Assembly (NCBI GenBank): GCA_001632425.1
Contig: KV425577.1
Coordinates: forward strand, 189,462 to 253,461
From: Neolentinus lepideus HHB14362 ss-1
Taxonomy: Eukaryota > Basidiomycota > Agaricomycetes > Gloeophyllales > Gloeophyllaceae
Direction: 5' to 3'
Length of the DNA: 64,000 nucleotides
The translations under genes and the position numbers were made by a program. The notes below the pieces were generated by a model that saw nothing but the letters and a program-made list of their open reading frames with translations, did not search any database and had not been told where the DNA came from. Shown in pieces: positions 50,257 to 62,500 of this stretch. Positions within the stretch are counted from its first letter, which is position 1, and each line of letters starts with the position of its first letter.

Positions 50257-50711
50257 GTCGGACCCGAAATTAATTATGAGATGTAAGGACTATGGTTGAT
50301 GCGACAGATCTAAGGCCAAGCTGTATTGTTGGTCTTATATACATCGAATAGACGAGATCCGAATAGACGTATACGTACGACGCAGAAGTGTACGTGCCTG
50401 GAGATTGGGCTCTAATTGGCAGTGGACGTATGGGTGAATGGCAGGGCGCCGCAGTATCCTAGTCAGGGAGTGAAGCACTATATTCAGCATTGGTCGCCGA
50501 GGCCGAGGGCAGCGTTTCATCACTCTCGGTAACGATTGCTACGCCGTCACATCTGTCTGTCCCCAAGTTTCTCTTTCAACTGCGGCAGTCATTCTCTCTC
50601 TCTCGCTACTCTGGACGCTGCTGGTCACTGCAGGCTGGCTGGCCTTTGCAGCTGACCCCTTCATCCAACTCAACCCCCACGCTCCTTCGCCTTTGATTAA
50701 ATAAATCAATA
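50257..50711. other. Divergent promoter region (Caf16 minus, Opy2 plus)
   Basis: 455 bp between start codons. A pyrimidine-rich tract CTCTCTCTCTCGC near 50592-50606 lies about 110 bp upstream of the Opy2 ATG and resembles the CT-rich tracts of fungal core promoters. Confidence 0.45.
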
Positions 50712-52686
50712 ATGGATCATGTTTTCTTTCCTCGACAAACCGGCTGCCCCTACGTTGCCGACTGTGGCGACGCTCCTGCCTGCAACTGCGGTGCAAATGA
50801 ACAATGTATTCAGATCGGCAGGTGCGTGGCTTCCCGATTGTCTCTTGTCGCGCTCTTAGACTCTTCCCAGAACATGCACGACGTGTCCAACAGTCCAATG
50901 TATCCCAAATTCCAGCAGCAGTGGCACAACGCATTCGAGTGGGGTTAGTAAGGGCTCGCTAGCGGGGGCGATAATTGGTGTCATGTTGTTCTTGGCCGTT
51001 GCTGCTGTCTTCTTTGTTTGGTACAGGAGACGCTGGCTCAGGCAGAGGGTAGAGGGCAAGGGCAAGAAGGAAGTCAAGGATGTCCCGGCAGCTGCGGAGG
51101 ACGTTCTCAATAGGCCTGATCCTAACGAGAAACCTCCCTCCGTTATGCAGGAACAGAGCACTATGCGGGTTTATTCTTCTACTTCCGCCATAGTTGACTT
51201 TGACCCGGAGTCGCAAGGCGGTCGTCGTACTTCTGCCCAATCCAATCCTTTCGAGGATCGACACTCGATTCAGACTATGTCGACAGGTTCCCAGGCGACA
51301 AATGTCATTCCCATTGCTTTTGTCCCACCAGGCTCCTCGTCCAACAGTGCCGCTTCGTCGTTGTCGGGCCCCGCGCGTCCAACTCGTTCCGCGAATCTCA
51401 ACCTCAACCTGGAGCATGTCAATATTTCCAGCGAATCTGTCTCAGGCAGAGGGCCTTCCGCATCATTCAACTCACGCAGAATTTCTGCTATGACATCGGC
51501 AACCAATGCTAGCTACGCTAGCGACTTCATGGAAGCGCCGACGATCATTACTCCTACGCAGGGCGCTATCAGGCAAGTGCTTGGTGTTGTGAAGGCTGAA
51601 GTGATTCAAGCTCCTGCCTCCCTGCCCACGACTCCTGTGAGCGCAAACAACCTGAAACCGCAATCGGTTGCCAGCCGGCCTTCCGTTCGCTCCCCTCTCG
51701 CTACTACCTCTTTCGGACCTTCTGAAATCCTGAAGGAGTCTGATAACGAGAACCCGGCAAATGATCCTTTCAGTGATCAGCGCGCAACTGGTGTGCCCCA
51801 GAGTGGTCAGTCGCCTTCTGCTTCCGTCACGACCTTCGGCACTCCATCGTCTAGCGACCCCAGAACATTGCACTTCGATGCTGCAGAGCCTCGACTCCCT
51901 TGGGCTCAATCTGGGGACTTCAGCCGTCCCACCAGTGTAAGCACTCAGGCCGGTACTATCATAGCCGAGCTGGGCAGTGCTACAAGGGTGCACCTTGGCC
52001 TTGAGGAGCGAAGTCCAAACCCCGCTGAACAGCCGGCAACGCCCCACACTGCTGAGGCCAAAATTCTTCATAGAATGACGAGTGGGAGGCTGGTTACTCC
52101 CCCGTCGAGTGACAAGCCGGGGGCTATGGAGGAGCAACAACTCCATGCCCTTGCTCATGCTGAGGCGCAAGCCAAGGCTCAGGGACTGGAGACGGGCAAT
52201 AATTTCAACCGGTTCTCCGACTCGTCTGCAATCTCTAGGGCCTCTACTCGCGCCGACTCCATTCTCGAATCCTTCCCCTTCGTCCCCCCGTCTCCTATCT
52301 CTGATAGGCCCGCTCGGACACCGCCTCATTCGCCTCTTGCGAAAGAGGCGTTTGCCAAAGACAAGAACACTAACCCCGACACCTCGCCGAAGCGGGGACA
52401 CGGTAAATCTCGTTCGCGAGGTGCCAACCCTCCGCCAAGCAGCAGGCGTACTCTGGGCATGTCGACTGTCTCGCAAGCCTCTGCCATGTCCACTGGTCTT
52501 GGTTCGTTCCCCTTCCAGATTGACTCGATGGAGCAGCCAGAACATAGTTCGGCTTCGTCGCCTGCGTTTGCAGGGAGACAGCGTGCTAGCTTAGATACCT
52601 TGGCTTTGACGAGCGATCTGTCGTCGTATCCGCTCGGATTCGATCAGGATAGGAACAGCTTCGGCCAGTCCGGGACGTCGCGCTGA
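50712..52686 (+). CDS. Opy2-like membrane anchor of the HOG/MAPK pathway
   Basis: In yeast Opy2 anchors Ste50 (and through it Ste11) to the plasma membrane for osmostress signalling. Two exons (50712-50821, 50871-52686) give 641 aa. The extracellular N-terminus is a Cys-rich Opy2 domain, CPYVADCGDAPACNCG then EQCIQIGRTCTTCPTVQC; its second half appears only when the 49-bp intron is removed with the acceptor at 50870. A single helix follows (AGAIIGVMLFLAVAAVFFVW) with a basic stop-transfer YRRRWLRQR. The roughly 540-residue cytoplasmic tail is Ser/Pro/Thr-rich with motifs such as SNPFEDRHSIQTMSTG and RTLGMSTVSQASAMSTG. There is no classical signal peptide, so a type III topology is expected. 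Confidence 0.88.
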
Positions 52687-53262
52687 TCCATGAGAGGCAC
52701 AGGACTCATGTCTGATTTGTTCGAGTAGTAGTACCATTTCTTCGATTGTGATCTGGTTGGTCTGACATATGTACGTGGTGCTTTCTTATACCTTTGCTCG
52801 TCTTTTCTGAACAATCTGTAGTCGAAGTGACGTTTTTCGTTGCCATCTTCTACGATACTGCTATATATCTTGTTTCTGACAGCATCGTAGCCTTGTTTGC
52901 CGGGTGAAATAGTTATTTCTGTGATACGGACGAGTGTTGTCTTTTTGTTAGGCGTCAGCTCCTGTACTTGGTAAATGACGCTTGGATGGCTATTTATGTG
53001 TCTGTGTCCATAATTATGTCTGTCATATGTAGTGTCGCTATTTGATCGTTTCGGGACGCAAGTATCGTGTTTGCTTGTTCGAATGACTTGACTAAAGCTA
53101 CTGAAGGTGGATAAAGCGTTGTACGGGACAGCTCGGTCCGGCCAAGAAGCACATCGCTTACGTAACAAAAGTGCATCGATCGTTCTGCTTCAGGAGTTGG
53201 GTCGAAGGTCGAAGTAGCCACATTCTCTTCGATTCTTTCAGCCTGGTCTCTTGTCAGCAAAT
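52687..53262. other. Intergenic between Opy2 and the BRUCE-like E2 gene
   Basis: Holds the Opy2 3' UTR and the E2 promoter. A minus-strand open frame of 174 aa (52644-53168) overlaps the Opy2 3' end and shows no family resemblance, so it is not called. Confidence 0.4.
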
Positions 53263-56200
53263 ATGGACAGAGATGTACAACAACTTATAGAGATGGTACG
53301 CCTTGATATGCTCTGTATGCAGATTCACCACTAAATGAGTAGTAGGGCGCCACAGTTGCTCAAGCACGGGCGGCCTTGAGACAATATAAGGACGTTATGC
53401 AAGCGGCGGAACAAATCTTTGATGGAAAGTTCGACCATGTCATGGATGAGGATATTGAAGGCGACGTTGCTCCCTTGCGAGAGCACGCGTTGCGGATACA
53501 GGGACCGGCGGTATGTATTTCTTGGTCCTTCGGGGTTTTAGACATGTATCCAATAGAACCACAGACACCCGAGGATGAGGAAGACGCGGAGGCAGACGAC
53601 TCTGATGATAGTGAGTTCTTCTAAGTTGACGTACCTTTTGTTGAGCTAACTGGCTTCTAAGTGGACGGCTTCGCGGACTACGACTCTGATGATGAGTTTC
53701 GGGCGGAACCAGGGAAGCCTCTCACCGACGTTGATCCTTATGCTGGTGAGCTGATGTCTGCGATTATAATTATCTCAATATCAATGAGATTATAGGTATA
53801 TTCTTTTCGAAGGACCGGCGGGAAGAGGTCATTGAAGTCGAGGAAGAACCAGACGCTGAGCACATCCCTGAATGGAATGAAAATAGACAGCTCATGTCAC
53901 AGGGTGAATGGATGAAAGGATGTCCTGAGGGCTCGGAGCAAAGCTTTCTGTTTAGCCTTTATTCTCAGCTGAGCGAAGGCCAATGCGCATGTCCGCATGG
54001 GTGCGGGGAAGGGGTCCAGAGAAAGAAGAGTGATTTCTTCGTGTTGCCCGTAAGTATAAGACACGAATTAGCTGCGGATATGTTCGCTACTGACTTTCAG
54101 TTTTCGAACTACAGCCCGATTTTGATAAATACATAGAACGACTCCGCAAACTCGTTATTCGCAATTGCCATAAATGCAAGAAGCAATACTGTTTTGCATG
54201 CGGCGAGCCAATCAATAGCGCCAGTACCAGGGAGACCTCTACGACATCTGACGATCCCTTGTTCCATTGTGCAAACCTACAAGGCGTAATCCTTGGCATC
54301 GGTCTTTTCCTCGTCGAACAAATGTATTCCGATCAAATCCAAGAAGGCAAGACAGAGCAGAGTACTGTCGCAGGAAACAGTAAGAAGCGGAAATCCGAGA
54401 CTCAGTTACCGCCCCCTCTCACTAACGGTGTTGATGACGATGACGACGTTTATTATGCATCATCAGTCAAAGGAAAGAAAGCCAAGAGCGGCATTGGCTA
54501 TGCGGGTGACGTGAGAGAGGATGTCAGTGCTTTATGTTATATATGCAGATCCGTTGAGTACTCATGAAGTGCAGATGTCCGGACAAGTTGAAGCACAGGC
54601 TTTGCAACGTGCGAGAGACGAGAAACTCGGTCATCTGCTTACTGCAGTGCGTTGGTATCTGCCTTCCCTGCGCCGACCTGGTGGTGGACGCACCAGCGAT
54701 TATCTCGTGCATCCTACTGCGTTGGCGCATCTGCGCAGGCGCTTTAACCATATCTGCAGCTCTCTCCTCAAGAACGACTCTCTGTCGGACATGTCAGACC
54801 GTTCAGTCTTATACCGCGAATTGTTCGATTGGCTGGAGGTAAAGTATAATTTCGACATCTGAGAGCTCTAACTCAAAAATTGTGCCCAGACAATTTCGCA
54901 TCACGAAGCTCTGGCGAGTATGATGGCCATGCCCATCATGGTTGTGGTGTCCGTGAAGGCGGTGACCACAAGGAAGGGCATCAACAGTAGTCACCCTGTT
55001 CGAGAGCGTACTATCGTCTACGAAGGCAGTTCAGGTCCCCGAGAACTCTTGGAGTCGTTGGTTATCCAGGCTCAGGCCGCTATGAAAAGTCTCGAGAAAA
55101 GCAGTAAAGCGTCAGAAGCCGAGGATGAGGAAATGACCGAGGAAGCCAAGCGGGTCACGAACGAGTCTAAAGGCAAAGGTAAGGAAATCGAAATGCCTGA
55201 AGACAGTCGCAAGTTGCTTGGCTTCTGCAAGCGTATCCTTGCCACGGCAGATGCTATCGACCGTTTCTTGTCTGAAACCAAGGGAACCGTATTCGTCGAG
55301 CGTCTGCACGCTTCTCTGCCCAAGATCTCCACATCTTCGAAAGAGACTGTTCATGTTGCTACAGGCGCTACGGAAGAGGCGACTAAGGACATCTACGTGG
55401 AATGGGCTACTCAGGCCAGGTTCGAGTACTGCGACCTCTCTATTCCCCCCGGGGACTCCGAAGAGGATGCGGAAGACCAAGTACCGAATTATAAGTTCTA
55501 CTATAACAACGAGGCACGTACGTTGGCCAACACGGATATCCCGAAACGGTCACTTGCCATCGCGAAAGAGGTAAGAGTGCTTGCTACCCTGCAATTCCTT
55601 TTTTCTAAGAGAGAGGCTTATAGCTTGCGGTGCTCACTACCAACCTGCCTGTGGCTTGGGATTCGTCTATCTTTCTAAGAGTGGACGAGACTAGAGTAGA
55701 CATCATCAAGGCATTGATCACAGGCCCTGCAGGCACGCCGTACGTATCCAAGTACGAGTCTGATCTCTCTAGCTGACATCGGCATCCCCAGATATCATAA
55801 CGGCTGGTATGTTACTATTCGGTCTAAGCCAAAAGTATCAGTGACCAAGCGCTCACTTCGCGCAGTTTTTTGTTTGACATCTTCCTTGGCTCAATTTATA
55901 ATCAATCACCGCCCAGTGTCAAGTACATGACGGTAGTATCAATTACGACACACCATGAGATTCGCGCTGATCGTAACTCCTAGACACACGGAGGTAAGTA
56001 CCGCTTCAACCCAAACCTGTACGCGGTACGTCTTTCTCTTGTGACCTAATACGCGAGGCATGATTCATGAGGCGTGACTTCAGGACGGGAAAGTATGCTT
56101 GTCATTGCTCGGCACCTGGAGTGGACCTGGTTGGGTCTCTGGAAAGTCGACGCTGCTTCAGGTAGCGCCGGGTATTGAATTGGTGCTACATCGGCCATGC

Positions 56201-56734
56201 TGACTAGTGACATGTCCAGGTTCTTATATCGATCCAGTCCATGATCCTGTGTGATGAGCCTTACCTGAACGAGCCGGGATGGGCAGGCGGTGCTGGCACC
56301 CCTCAATCCCAAGCTTGTGAGTTACCTTGCCCCCGCCTACTAATCCTTGTACTGAGTGATTTCAGACTCCGCCAATGTGAGACGAATGGTTGTTAGAACA
56401 GCGGTAAGTAGCCGTCTCTGACCTATAGTCATCAGATGCTCATCATCCGCGAACACCTGCTCAGATGCTTGGCAACCTGAAAACTCCTCCCGAACCCTTC
56501 GCCGATATCATTAAAACGCATTTCCGCCTGAAGGCCAACTCAATCTCGGAGCAACTTGACGAATGGCTCTCGCAGGACGACGGACGGCCCATCGCTGCCG
56601 ACGGCGCCCCCTACGGTATGAGCAAGCAGACGCCGGGCACGAGCGACAATGGCTTGCGCCAGGACATCGAGGAAACGAAGCGCATACTCACGCAGCTACA
56701 AAATGAGAGCGCGTCAGGAAGCAGCAGTTCATGA
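53263..56734 (+). CDS. BIRC6/BRUCE-like large ubiquitin-conjugating enzyme with UBA-like and Cys-rich modules
   Basis: A large E2 of the BIRC6/UBE2O type. A short N-terminal UBA-like segment, MDRDVQQLIEMGATVAQAR then AALRQYKDVMQAAEQIFDGK, is followed by an acidic region. A Cys/His-rich module comes next: CACPHGCGEG, then across a spliced junction LRKLVIRNCHKCKKQYCFAC, and HCANLQGVILGIGLF, resembling half of an RBR/IBR unit. The mid region has VRWYLPSLRRPGGGRTSDYL and other helices. The C-terminal UBC domain reads CFLFDIFLGSIYNQSPPSVK, GKYRFNPNLYADGKVCLSLL and GTWSGPGW, with catalytic Cys at 56096-56098. It ends with an acidic Ser-rich tail. There are no BIR repeats in what I can read. Introns are numerous; some interior junctions are approximate. 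Confidence 0.85.
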
Positions 56735-56973
56735 GAATATTGAAGTCGGTGTTGGATTCCTTCGTAATATTATGATATAGTCTAAGGGTAATGATTATTT
56801 CACGTATAGTACTAAGTAGTACAGGCCGCACACAAGTTGTAAATGTAAATCCTAAAATGTCATGTCATTGGGGTACAAGGAGTAAGTGGGTTGCACAAAT
56901 ATACATCTCTCTATTTTACAAGCACAGGATTGGTAGCCTGAGGCTGGGTTAGTGTCATGTCCCTCTCCGGAAT

Positions 56974-58165
56974 TCATGGACGCACCACTTTGATGATCTC
57001 GTATATTCTTCGCTGGCACGCAAAGAGGATGGCGGCGGTTAGGACGCTCTGGAGCAGCTTGCTGCCGACACCCCTGTACAGTCCCTCTACGCCTTCTTCG
57101 CGGAGGATGGTGAGTATACCGTCAAGAGTGGACTTGTACTTTAGTGCTCTTGCATTGCCGGCCTGTAATCTGCTCTTCACGACACTAGAACAGGAGAATC
57201 AGGAACACGACAGCGGAATTTGGGTACCACACTCACATATAAGGGTACGTCGAAGACGTCGCGATCAGCTTCGACAGAGCACCAAGGAAGAAGAAATCCC
57301 AATCCGACAACACCGCGACGGCACTTGCAGCCCCGTTCGCACGCAGCTTCGCCGTCCGTGTGCGGATCAAGAAGTTCTTCAGTTGCTCGAAAGCAGTGTA
57401 CTGCAAGACAGGGTTGATGACCAACACCATCGCTGGCCCGATGCCGCGCCAGAACGCTTGGACGCCGTCCTTGCGCAGGATCTGTTCTACTGTCTCGAGG
57501 ATGCTAAGTTTCTTCGGAGCGGACCCAGAGTTTGACTCCATAGTCCGCGTAGCTTGGGTAGTTTGGACGACCCAGATGGGATTGCTGATTAGAGTGGTTG
57601 CAGACCCTGATGGCCGGATGTTAAAGAACAGCAAGCCTGCTGGGAGTAAAACTGCCTGTCTACTCACCCGCGATGACGCCAGCGAGCATGGATTCTAAGG
57701 TGCTGAGGGCCTTACTTCCCTGTCTCGAGTCCAGAATAATACCCCGAGACCGCTCATAGAAGTAGTAATAGGCCCTGGGTGAACGTCTGGTAACCCATTC
57801 GCAGAGTGAATGCACGAACTTGCCCATTCGTAACTGCAATGCCTAAGAGGCTGGAGTTAAGGCCACTGTACAGACCAAAGACTCCCTCCCGTTTAACAAT
57901 GTCTAGGACTGCTTGATATGTTGGCTACAGGTTTCAGGGCATAACTTCAATATAATACTTTAGGTAAGGTCTTACACAATGTACAGACCTTCTGGTCGCG
58001 TCTGGTCTCTACTGCAGCGCGCGTGGACAAGAAAATAAGGGGGCTGGATAATAATTGTGAGAACGATTTCAGTAGTTATATTCGAGAACAAACTTGCTAT
58101 GTAGCAGTCATGGCAGCAATACCGCCGGCGGCACCGGCCATGGAATGAATGAGTGAATCAGACAT
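56974..58165 (-). CDS. Mitochondrial-carrier-family protein, peroxisomal ATP/AMP carrier (Ant1/SLC25A17-like)
   Basis: Exchanges ATP for AMP across the peroxisomal membrane to feed fatty-acid activation, if the subfamily call is right. Start MSDSLIHSMAGAAGGIAAM. Three repeats are visible. The first has YPLIFLSTRAAVETRRDQK and then the exon with VKREGVFGLYSGLNSSLLGI. The second has NPIWVVQTTQATRTM, LRKDGVQAFWRGIGPAMVL and YTAFEQLKNFLIR. The third has LGALSKLIATSSTYPYIVVK, SRLQAGNARALKYKS and LREEGVEGLYRGVGSKLLQS. It ends EIIKVVRP. The intron at 57775-57823 begins with GCAAGT rather than GT. Exact transported nucleotide is inferred from overall resemblance only. Confidence 0.88.
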
Positions 58166-58465
58166 GACGGTCGGTCTTCAGCTTGAAGTTCCTGTAGGCG
58201 GGTTGCACAGAACTGTATATATAGGCCCAGCTGCAGGCGGAATCACATGTCGGAGTGAATGGCCTTCCGACGCGTGACGTCACCCCTAATTAGCGTAACT
58301 TGGACGCGTTGTCACGATCGGGCGAATTGATAAAGCTATGAAACAAAAATTGTAATTAATCCTTCGCAGGTCCTTCAAACCACCCAGAATCTGGAATCTG
58401 AGCGGGCTGCTTCATGAAATCATTAATCAATGATCAATAGCTTGACCTGACTGCTTGAAAATGCA

Positions 58466-58554
58466 TCCTTCGAACCGGGATCGAACCAGTGACCTTGAGA
58501 TGAAACGACGTTATCCATTACAGTCTCACGCTCTTCCAACTGAGCTATCGAAGG
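58466..58554 (-). tRNA. tRNA-Tyr (GTA) with a 16-nt intron
   Basis: Read on the minus strand it runs from CCTTCGATAGCTCAG to the discriminator A after TTCGAAGG. The acceptor stem CCTTCGA/TCGAAGG, D-arm, anticodon stem TGAGA/TCTCA with loop CTGTAA..A, and the T-arm GGTTCGATCC are all present. The anticodon is GTA. The intron TGGATAACGTCGTTTC follows the base after the anticodon, the standard nuclear position. Tyr tRNA genes nearly always have introns in fungi. Confidence 0.95.
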
Positions 58555-58657
58555 TCCCTCGCAGTCTTTGTGGCTGAGACTTATATGGTGTTCAATTAGC
58601 ATGACTTAGGCTTCAGCATATGCGAGAGAGGTACTTACCTTCAACCACGGCATCAAT

Positions 58658-59263
58658 ATGCCACCTCAGTTGCGACTGAACGCTGTTGCATTCATTTCGC
58701 CACAGAATCACCCAATCCTTATTCGTCCTTTTTCGCAGTCAAAGGATGAGCAACTTAAATACCACTACCTGGCCCATACAAGCTTGGATGTATTCGAGGA
58801 ACGCGGTTAGCAGCGTCATTGAAGGCGCCGGTAGGACTGGCTCTCATCCCCTCGTATCTGCAGTGAACTCTGGTACCAAGGCGACGGAGAGCTACTTGGG
58901 TCTGTTGTTTTCCATGGAGAACGCTGCTGTGTATGGGTACATCACTCCCCTGAAAATGAAGATCGTGCTCGCGTTAGCTCTGTCAGATGTAGTGGTCCGT
59001 GATGCAGATATCACCACGGTGAGTTACGTCTCAAGTGTCGTTATTTTACCTGCAGGCGTACGACTGATTGTTGACTGGGGTAGATATTCCGTGCACTGCA
59101 TATGGCGTACTACCATTCAGTAGCGAACCCTTTCCTAAAGCTGCATACTGCCCTGGACACCTCTGGCGACCATTCTGCGTTGATGCTTGCAGGCAGTCCC
59201 AAGTGGGAAAGCTTTCGTCGCCGAGTCGACGAGATTGGCAGAGCTGCCGGCGCTCAGGTGTAG
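58658..59263 (+). CDS. TRAPP complex subunit, TRAPPC2L/Tca17-like
   Basis: TRAPPC2L (yeast Tca17) is a longin-fold subunit that helps assemble TRAPP II, the Ypt31/Rab11 exchange factor at the Golgi. Three exons (58658-58805, 58864-59018, 59084-59263) give 161 codons (160 aa), matching the family size. Motifs: LNAVAFISPQNHPILIRPFS, KYHYLAHTSLDVFEERV, YLGLLFSMENAAVYGYITPL, KMKIVLALALSDVVVRDADI, IFRALHMAYYHSVANPFLKL and a final WESFRRRVDEIGRAAG. An apparent frameshift near 58805 disappears once the 58-bp intron is recognised. Convergent with the Rtp1-like gene. Confidence 0.92.
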
Positions 59264-59359
59264 TAGGCGTGTCCGGTAATGAAGTTATTTCATTGAGAGG
59301 AATCAGCACGAGTAACTGCATGTCAATGTGCGATTTTACGTAGCTGTCTCTCGCATACA

Positions 59360-59479
59360 CCCTTTATTGACTCATTAGCTTCAAGACTACAGCTCTTGAG
59401 ACAGATACGGGGTGGAGAATAGCACGCCCTTCGTTGACTCATCTGCCTCCAGGCCACTGCTTTTGAGACAGATACGGGG
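59360..59479. repeat. Two imperfect 53-bp direct repeats, 67 bp apart
   Basis: 59360-59412 and 59427-59479 are the same length and share CCCTT..TTGACTCAT near the start and the core TTGAGACAGATACGGGG at the end. They lie between the convergent TRAPPC2L and Rtp1 stops and may affect 3' ends or be old duplication scars. Confidence 0.85.
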
Positions 59480-59562
59480 CAAACATTTGGCTTGCCGTTC
59501 GATGCTCGTGCCCTCGCCGAAGTCAGAGTACTAGTTAACCTGTATATTCTTCTTTTAAAATT

Positions 59563-62500
59563 TTATACACTCATCATGGCCTCCCTGAAACTATCTAATT
59601 GCTCCAGCGTTTCACGTGCCATCACTCTTGCAACTGCATCTTCGTCTGTAGACGCTATATATCGAAGTGTGTTCCTCATACGGCCTACCAGAGCGCTCGG
59701 GAAGACGTTCGCAGCACCGTTTGATTCATATATCTGCTCCGTCGAAGCTTTGAGAAGCAACGATAAAAAGTGCAGGGCAGCCCTCCGGAAAGGTGGCAGC
59801 TTGCTGTCTTTGCTTGTAGGATCGGTATCCATTGTTTCCGGGGGCTGTTTGTCTTCACTGGCTTCATCGGCTGATCCCAGAGTGCGTGCAACGACGGGCT
59901 TACTCTCCAATTGCAACAGATCGACCATTGCGAGAGACAGGTCTTCGATATATGGAATCAGAGCAAGCGCGCTGGTCTTGATGCATGTCGCTAGCAGGGA
60001 TAAGGCTGACGACCGGACTGCTGTAGGCAAAGAAGTATTCCTGACCATTTCATACAGCGAGGGTACCAGTATATTGGCTGCATTCCAGATTATCAGTATT
60101 GAGCGATCCTGCGACGAGTCGTACACACGTACTGTAACCTGGCAGAGCGTCGCCGCACCTCTGTATAACTTGACTCAGTGCTTCACCGATCCTCGTTCGG
60201 ACATCGACGTCATGTTGAGTAAGGTTGCCAGCCGCAACACCATCCAAACCCTGCGCATATATCTTAATGAGACCTCGAAGTACATCTTTCCCAAAGCCGT
60301 CGACCATCGCGGACAGTCCTTGGACACCATTTAGAAAAATGTATGAATCCTCGTCCTTCAAGGCCTGCAGGAATATATCGAGAATAGCCGGCATCAAGGC
60401 ATTGTCTACAGCAGGCCCAGGAGAACTGGCACCTTTGACACGACGAGGACTCATGAGTTGTCGTAATAACAGAAGACCATGGGCTCGAACGGGGAGTATT
60501 GGGTCCTGAAGCAGTTTCAGTGCCTTCTGATATGTTTCTCTAGGATCCTCTTCATCATCCTGCCCCATGTGCTTTTTGGATCGTGCATCACTAGAGGTTG
60601 AAGCTAATCGGGCCGTCATAGTCAATCGGGCTTCTCCCGCCAGACGGCGGATATTTTCAGACTCATTATTGACCAATCCCTCCAGGAATGAAAATATGTC
60701 ATTCAGGATTGGCGCTGTCTTCGCTGACAGGTCCTCATTTTCTGGAAAGAGCTTAGTCTTAGACAACGAAGTCTTTCGTAGGGACGAACCTTCAAGTAGC
60801 GAGAGGAGAAGATTCAGTGCTGTTACTGTTATTTCGTCGTCGACTAATGGCTCGCGAGAGTCATAAGCTTCTGCAGTATCTGTATCCTCGTCATCTGATA
60901 TAATACGCAGGTCTTCTAGCGTAAGACCGAATCTTTGCTGAGATCGTGGCTTCTTCGTTCTTTGAGTCTGTCCAGTCGATGCAGACTCCAAGGCATGTTT
61001 CACGAAAGAGAGCGCTTGCTGATGGTCGCTGAGGATACGACTAGATGTAGTGGATGTCATCTGGGACTGCATGCGATTGATGAGCTGTAGGTACAACAAC
61101 GTGCTGCACAAAACGTTACCACACGATTGGATATTAGGTTGCATGACAACGTACCGTAGTGGGTCATCATCCGAACCTTTTGATTGCTGGTAAGCATCCA
61201 AGAGACGGATGAACAGGTCAGAAGTGATATCACTACGGTCGATAGATTCCAAGAACGCCACGAAGATGCAAGGATCCGGACGAAGACCGAATAAATTCAT
61301 GTCTATGCTGGTATCGTCACCCTCCTTGAACGACTTCAGATCTTCGGGAGTAAGCAGCGAGAGGGACGACGTCTCGTCCGGCCTGACAGGGAAGTAAAGT
61401 GAGTATTGTTAGGACGAAATGTATGCCCTCTGCCTACTTCTCAGTCCGTGTGATCTCTTCGGCGATGTCCACTTTCCAGTAACCTCCTTCGTCAGAAACA
61501 ACGGACCACACGACGTCGCGGGCTTCTGCTGTCGTAACAACGCGTCCCCAAGTTCTCAGTAGACTGCGGATAGCTTCTCTCAGTTCAGGATTGGATGTCT
61601 TTTTGGCTTCCAGACACTCCAAGATGGCATACAGTGAGGGAATGATAGGCGAAAGAATTTTTGCCAAGACGACAGGAGAGGGATCAACATTCGACATGAT
61701 CCTCACAATGACAGATAAAGCATGGCGCGGTTTGAGAATTATGGATACGTCGGAGAGCCTTGTGACGGAAGCTTCCTGAGCTGGTTTGATGAATGGCCGG
61801 TGCAAAATTGATAACAGAGCGGTTGCTACTGAAGCCTGATTAGGAGGGACATCTTGCTCTAGAGTTTGAGAAAGGAAGAACGCCGATGCCCTGATGTACG
61901 GGGGCGGTGCAGGCGTGTCCTGTATGAATATGTCGACGATCTGAGCCCCTATATTCGAGAAGTAATCCTGATCGATTTTCGTGATAGCTCTGTTATGCAA
62001 TATAGTCATTCTTACCTCTGGTTTCGTTTGCGCGGGTACAGAGCGGAGAATACGGGCAATTTGCTCCAATTTATCGAGTGGTGCGCTTTCACCCGATACC
62101 TCCTCCTCCGTAAAGAGCGCCATGAACAGAGCTCTGACCCCATCTCGTCGCAAAAGTTGTCGACTGAGCAAAGATCCACATACTTTGATGGCATGCCTTG
62201 GAGGGGGAGGGTTGAAGGCAAGCATGGATCCTAGACCTTCGATGGTACGGGAAGGTGGCATTCTGATTTGAATATGTACACGGTCCATTAGGGCAGGATG
62301 CAAAGTGATCACCGAAGTCTGAGACGTACAGAGAAAGTAACCGCATGATATAGGGCCTGATATGATCTATTGTAGGGGTTGACTCGTAGGACAGTGATTT
62401 GGGAAGCCAACCGAGAGTCAAGGAAACCACCAGGACATCCACCAAATGACGTTCCACAATGATAGCACATACGAGCGTTGGAGATAGAGACGCATGTACA

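Noticed and set aside
52644..53168. 174-aa minus-strand open frame overlapping the Opy2 3' end.
   Set aside because: No family resemblance, no start context, and it runs antisense into a solid coding exon.
58795..58870. Apparent +1 frameshift in TRAPPC2L after VFEER.
   Set aside because: A 58-bp GT-AG intron (58806-58863) joins EERV to NSGTKATESYLG in frame, so the gene is intact.
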